Source: an uncultured Lacibacter sp. (GTDB lineage: Bacteria > Bacteroidota > Bacteroidia > Chitinophagales > Chitinophagaceae). From it: a stretch of DNA of 16,241 nucleotides. The stretch covers positions 1-16,241 of the forward strand of contig NZ_CAMLGT010000053.1 of NCBI RefSeq assembly GCF_946479605.1, in the 5' to 3' direction. Below are positions 14,168-16,241 of the stretch, one piece after another. The position numbers and the translations under genes are program-made. Position 1 is the first letter of the stretch. Each line of letters begins with the position of its first letter. Below the pieces are notes generated by a model. It was given only the letters and a program-made list of their open reading frames with translations. It made no database searches and was not told the origin of the DNA.

Positions 14168-14921
14168 ACTGTGCAAAACCCAGGCTTTTGTACCAATTCC
14201 GGTGGAAAAAAGGGTGCTTAACTGGTGCAAATCAAAGTGGGTAAATATTTGGGAAACGCAGTTCAGTGAATTACTTTTAATACACAAAGCCGCAGGAATT
14301 TTAGCAATAAAAGGAAAAGCGGTGGGACGGCAGGATTCTGTAACAGGAAAATGGCTGATTCCCAAAAGCACTGGGTTAGTAAGTATAAAAGCGCAAGCAA
14401 TTATAATAACAATTCGGTGCTTTTTTTATGCCCTTATGTGAGCCAGGATGTACACCAGTCTACTATTGTTTACAAGGAAATACACTAAGCGGCTACCTCG
14501 TGTTTTTGGGTATTATGTTGACGGGCTGATTGCTGGATTTTTGATTTTTTAATTCGGGCTAACCATTGAATGCTGATGAATAAAAATGCTATCGTTCCGA
14601 TTACCAATAGGTGTGTCAACATAACTCTTCGTTTTAAGTCGTGTAAAAATCGGATACTGAACCTTATATCTTTTCAGAGGAAGCAGCAAAGTAACAACAA
14701 AAAAAATGGTTTTCATACCTCTATTTTAGTAAAATCAAAATAAACGATCATTACTGAAATTTATCCTTTTGGCTCTTCCTTTCTGCCCTGTGAAGTTCAG
14801 CAAAACTCTGACTTGTAAACGTTTAAGTAGTTTAAGTTAATGTTGCCTTTTTGTTGACCTGTTACCAAAGCCAGCTTTACCAGGCTCTGACTGGCAAGGA
14901 AAAGAGCTTTTTTAAAATTCA
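14168..14921. other. Long region without a convincing large gene
   Basis: About 750 bases contain no recognisable protein of normal length. Features visible: a small hairpin CAAAA-CCCAGGC-TTTTG (about 14174-14190) just after the YajQ stop; AAAAGCAC (14364-14371) and GTGCTTTT (14417-14424) as a perfect inverted repeat with a 45-base spacer ending in a seven-T run, terminator-like on the plus strand; a 45-residue membrane microprotein frame on the minus strand (14485-14622); two adjacent copies of GTTTAAGT (near 14820-14836); and CCAG-N7-CTGG followed by AAAAGAGCTTTTTT (about 14879-14916), which also looks terminator-like. The last two, with no gene before them, could mark the 3' end of a small RNA. 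No tRNA, tmRNA or RNase P signature was recognised. Confidence 0.5.
14485..14622 (-). CDS. Possible 45-residue single-pass membrane microprotein
   Basis: Reading the minus strand from the ATG complementary to 14620-14622 gives 45 residues ending in TAG. It opens MLTHLLVIGTIAFLFISI, a clean hydrophobic helix of about 17 residues, then QWLARIKKSKIQQ and a polar, basic C-terminal tail rich in Q, H, R and K, ending HEVAA. This is the usual layout of a single-pass inner-membrane microprotein with the basic tail inside. About 80 bases upstream on the same strand, TACTTTG resembles a shortened -7 element, with no clear -33 partner. An overlapping frame on the same strand (14549-14716, 55 codons) also begins with a hydrophobic stretch but continues poorly. 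No family is recognised and coding status is unproven. Confidence 0.35.
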   Translation of the reverse strand: MLTHLLVIGTIAFLFISIQWLARIKKSKIQQSARQHNTQKHEVAA

Positions 14922-14953
14922 TTTGGCTTAGACCAGCAGAAGCTTTACTTTTG
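14922..14953 (+). promoter_or_regulatory. Canonical Bacteroidetes promoter for the L31 gene
   Basis: TTTG (14922-14925), a 20-base spacer, then TACTTTTG (14946-14953), a full match to TAnnTTTG at ideal spacing. Transcription should start near 14959-14960, giving a leader of about 48 bases before the ATG at 15008. Confidence 0.75.
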
Positions 14954-14972
14954 CGCTTTCGTTTAAAAAAAT

Positions 14973-14990
14973 GCACGGCCAAATCCGTGC
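14973..14990 (+). promoter_or_regulatory. Hairpin in the L31 mRNA leader
   Basis: GCACGG (14973-14978), loop CCAAAT, CCGTGC (14985-14990): a perfect six-base GC-rich stem in the middle of the short predicted leader, 17 bases before the L31 start. Ribosomal protein leaders often carry structures bound by the protein itself. An upstream ATG at 14971 opens a 27-codon frame through this hairpin and past the L31 start in another frame. A regulatory role is inference. Confidence 0.4.
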
Positions 14991-15007
14991 TGAAAACTCC
15001 CAGATAT

Positions 15008-15259
15008 ATGAAAAAAGAACTTCATCCCGCAAATTACCGTTTCGTAGTGTTTAAAGACATGAGTAACGGGTATTCTTTCTTAACCCGTTCAACTGCTCCT
15101 TCTAAAGAATCAGTTCAGTGGGAAGATGGCAACGAGTATCCTTTGATCAAATTGGAGATTTCCAGTATGAGCCATCCGTTCTTTACTGGTCAGAATGTAT
15201 TGGTAGATACAGCTGGTCGTATCGACAAGTTCAAGAAGAAATACGCAAAGAAGGCATAA
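15008..15259 (+). CDS. rpmE2: 50S ribosomal protein L31, type B
   Basis: L31 sits at the subunit interface of the 70S ribosome and helps form an intersubunit bridge. The 83-residue protein begins [19 protein letters not shown] and contains [28 protein letters not shown] and [17 protein letters not shown], all typical of type B L31 (YkgM-like). It has no cysteine at all, so it lacks the CxxC zinc-binding motif of type A L31 and should be zinc-independent. In bacteria with both types the B form is often induced in zinc shortage; no second L31 or Zur-type operator is visible here, and in Bacteroidota type B is commonly the main form. The ATG at 15008 is chosen by family alignment; the open frame extends to 14951, but that would start upstream of or at the predicted transcription start. 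It is monocistronic, with its own promoter and terminators. Confidence 0.97.
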   Translation: MKKELHPANYRFVVFKDMSNGYSFLTRSTAPSKESVQWEDGNEYPLIKLEISSMSHPFFTGQNVLVDTAGRIDKFKKKYAKKA

Positions 15260-15292
15260 GCTTTTCAGCAACCCTTTTCCGGTATAATTTAT

Positions 15293-15319
15293 ATCCCCTG
15301 TAACTCAGGGGATTTTTTT
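15293..15319 (+). terminator. Intrinsic terminator after the L31 gene
   Basis: ATCCCCTG (15293-15300), loop TAACT, CAGGGGAT (15306-15313), then a run of seven Ts counting the last stem base. The stem is perfect and GC-rich and lies 34 bases after the stop codon. Confidence 0.93.
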
Positions 15320-15343
15320 ATTACACACTAATCGATCGGCCTG

Positions 15344-15391
15344 ATAAGAAAAGAATGACCGGCTCATTTGAGCCGGTCATTCTTTTCTTAT
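15344..15391. terminator. Bidirectional terminator: perfect 23-bp inverted repeat between L31 and ychF
   Basis: Bases 15344-15366 are the exact inverse complement of 15369-15391, with only TT between. The GC-rich core GACCGGCTCA/TGAGCCGGTC is flanked by an A-rich left arm (ATAAGAAAAGAA) and a matching T-rich right arm. On either strand the RNA is a strong hairpin followed by U-rich sequence, so it can stop ychF transcripts and act as a second stop for L31 transcripts. It is 11 bases from the ychF stop codon. Confidence 0.9.
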
Positions 15392-15401
15392 TTGCTAACT
15401 G

Positions 15402-16241
15402 TTAAACGTTGAAGCGGAAGTGCATAACATCACCATCTTTCACTAAATATTCTTTTCCTTCAATTCTTAATTTACCTGCATCACGTGCAGCAGCCTCTGT
15501 TTTATACGTTACATAATCATCATAACCAATCACCTCAGCTTTAATAAAGCCTTTTTCAAAATCTGTATGAATAACGCCTGCGCATTGTGGTGCTTTCCAG
15601 CCTTTGTGGAAAGTCCATGCACGAACTTCCTGTACACCAGCAGTAAAATAGGTTTGCAAACCGAGTAAGTGATAGGTGCTGTGGATCAAACGATCAAGAG
15701 CAGGTTCTTTCATTTTATACTCATCCATGAACAAAGCCTTATCATCAGGATCTTCCATTTCGCTGATCTGTGCTTCAATGGTATTGTTCATAATGATCAC
15801 ATCTGCATCTTCATCTTTCACAGCGTCAATCAATGCCTGTGAATATTTATTGCCTGTATGCATACTGGCTTCATCAACATTGGCCACATACAAAACTTTT
15901 TTGCCTGTGAGGAAGAAATTATCCTGGATAAGATCCAGCTCAGCACTGTTCAGATCCAAACCACGAATGCTCTTGCCTTGTTCCAGGTGGTTCTTGCATT
16001 TCAGCAATACTTCCAGCTCGGTTTTTGCTTTTACATCACCGGCTTTTGCCTGCTTTTCAATACGCTGAATTTTCTTTTCAACAGTATCAAGGTCTTTCAG
16101 CTGCAATTCAGTATCAATGATCTCTTTATCACTTACAGGGTTGATAGCACCTTCTTCACGCAACACATTCTCATCTTCAAAGCAACGGATTACATGAATG
16201 ATGGCATCCACTTCACGGATGTTGGCAAGGAACTTATTGCC
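15402..16241 (-). CDS. ychF: Redox-regulated ATPase YchF (Obg-related), N-terminus outside window
   Basis: The last 279 residues of a protein of about 365; the P-loop and switch regions lie beyond the right edge. YchF is a universally conserved P-loop NTPase of the Obg group that prefers ATP to GTP, binds ribosomes and affects oxidative stress responses. The visible part begins GNKFLANIREVDAIIHVIRCF, then a long helical coiled-coil insert (EIIDTELQLKDLDTVEKKI through KNHLEQGKSIR). Next is VLYVANVDEAS, where NVDE replaces the GTP-specifying NKxD and explains the ATP preference. The C-terminal TGS-type domain follows (GLQTYFTAG, VRAWTFHKGWKAPQCAGVIH, DFEKGFIKAEVI), ending EGKEYLVKDGDVMHFRFNV as in E. 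coli. A GTG at 16209-16211 is an internal valine, not a start. The gene converges on L31. Confidence 0.97.
   Translation of the reverse strand, partial: GNKFLANIREVDAIIHVIRCFEDENVLREEGAINPVSDKEIIDTELQLKDLDTVEKKIQRIEKQAKAGDVKAKTELEVLLKCKNHLEQGKSIRGLDLNSAELDLIQDNFFLTGKKVLYVANVDEASMHTGNKYSQALIDAVKDEDADVIIMNNTIEAQISEMEDPDDKALFMDEYKMKEPALDRLIHSTYHLLGLQTYFTAGVQEVRAWTFHKGWKAPQCAGVIHTDFEKGFIKAEVIGYDDYVTYKTEAAARDAGKLRIEGKEYLVKDGDVMHFRFNV

Noticed and set aside
14202..14441. Plus-strand open frame of 79 codons from a GTG
   Set aside because: No recognisable family, GTG start without a promoter, isoleucine-rich and low-complexity end, and it runs across the inverted repeat at 14364-14424. Kept only as part of the non-genic region.
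14549..14716. Minus-strand 55-codon frame starting with MKTIFFVVTLLLPL
   Set aside because: Signal-like start, but the rest is an unstructured basic mix and it overlaps the more convincing 45-residue membrane frame. One of the two at most is real.
14797..14922. Minus-strand 41-codon frame beginning [12 protein letters not shown]
   Set aside because: Starts inside the -33 element of the L31 promoter, has no homologue I recognise and no promoter of its own.
1..16241. CRISPR arrays, tRNA or rRNA genes, insertion sequences, phage genes, toxin-antitoxin or defence systems
   Set aside because: No regularly spaced repeats, cloverleaf-like sequences, transposase or integrase motifs, or defence-type domains were seen on either strand.

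Overview
The window reads as a chromosomal stretch of a Bacteroidota bacterium, most likely of the Chitinophagaceae. The support is indirect but consistent. Recognisable promoters are of the Bacteroidetes type (TTTG, then about 20 bases, then TAnnTTTG). Starts have no obvious Shine-Dalgarno sequence. The gene families include a DUF2027-Smr protein, a family-3 outer-membrane beta-barrel protein with a carboxypeptidase-like regulatory domain, a type B L31 and LpxK. No mobile element, CRISPR array, tRNA or rRNA was seen, and the region is largely housekeeping.

Layout. Positions 1-1892 hold a tight plus-strand run: the end of rsmD, a 5-formyltetrahydrofolate cyclo-ligase and lpxK, joined by overlapping stops and starts. 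RNase R (1956-4046) follows, with a different inverted-repeat element on each side. Next is a short-chain-type polyprenyl diphosphate synthase (4165-5127), which converges almost stop-to-stop on a small lipoprotein gene (complement 5134-5514). An APC-family amino acid permease and methylglyoxal synthase (5594-7736) are one base apart and should be co-transcribed. Then come a DoxX-type membrane protein, a DUF2027-Smr protein with a canonical promoter, and a divergent, enlarged Lgt-family protein, closed by a strong terminator at about 10818-10849.

A large outer-membrane beta-barrel protein (11087-13534) ends at another strong terminator. YajQ (13676-14167) follows. About 750 bases without a convincing large gene come next (14168-14921), holding one plausible 45-residue membrane microprotein on the minus strand. 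The type B L31 gene (15008-15259) has a textbook promoter, a short leader with a hairpin and an overlapping upstream reading frame, and two tandem terminators. The second terminator is a perfect 23-bp inverted repeat that also serves the convergent ychF, whose first part lies beyond the right edge.

Functionally the genes cover rRNA modification and translation (RsmD, L31, YchF), RNA decay (RNase R), one-carbon metabolism, envelope biogenesis (LpxK, Lgt-like, outer-membrane protein, lipoprotein), isoprenoids and central metabolism (MgsA). I found no clear new multi-gene system. The items most worth a second look are the Lgt-like enzyme with altered catalytic motifs, the L31 leader, the 14.2-14.9 kb gap, and the intergenic inverted repeats.
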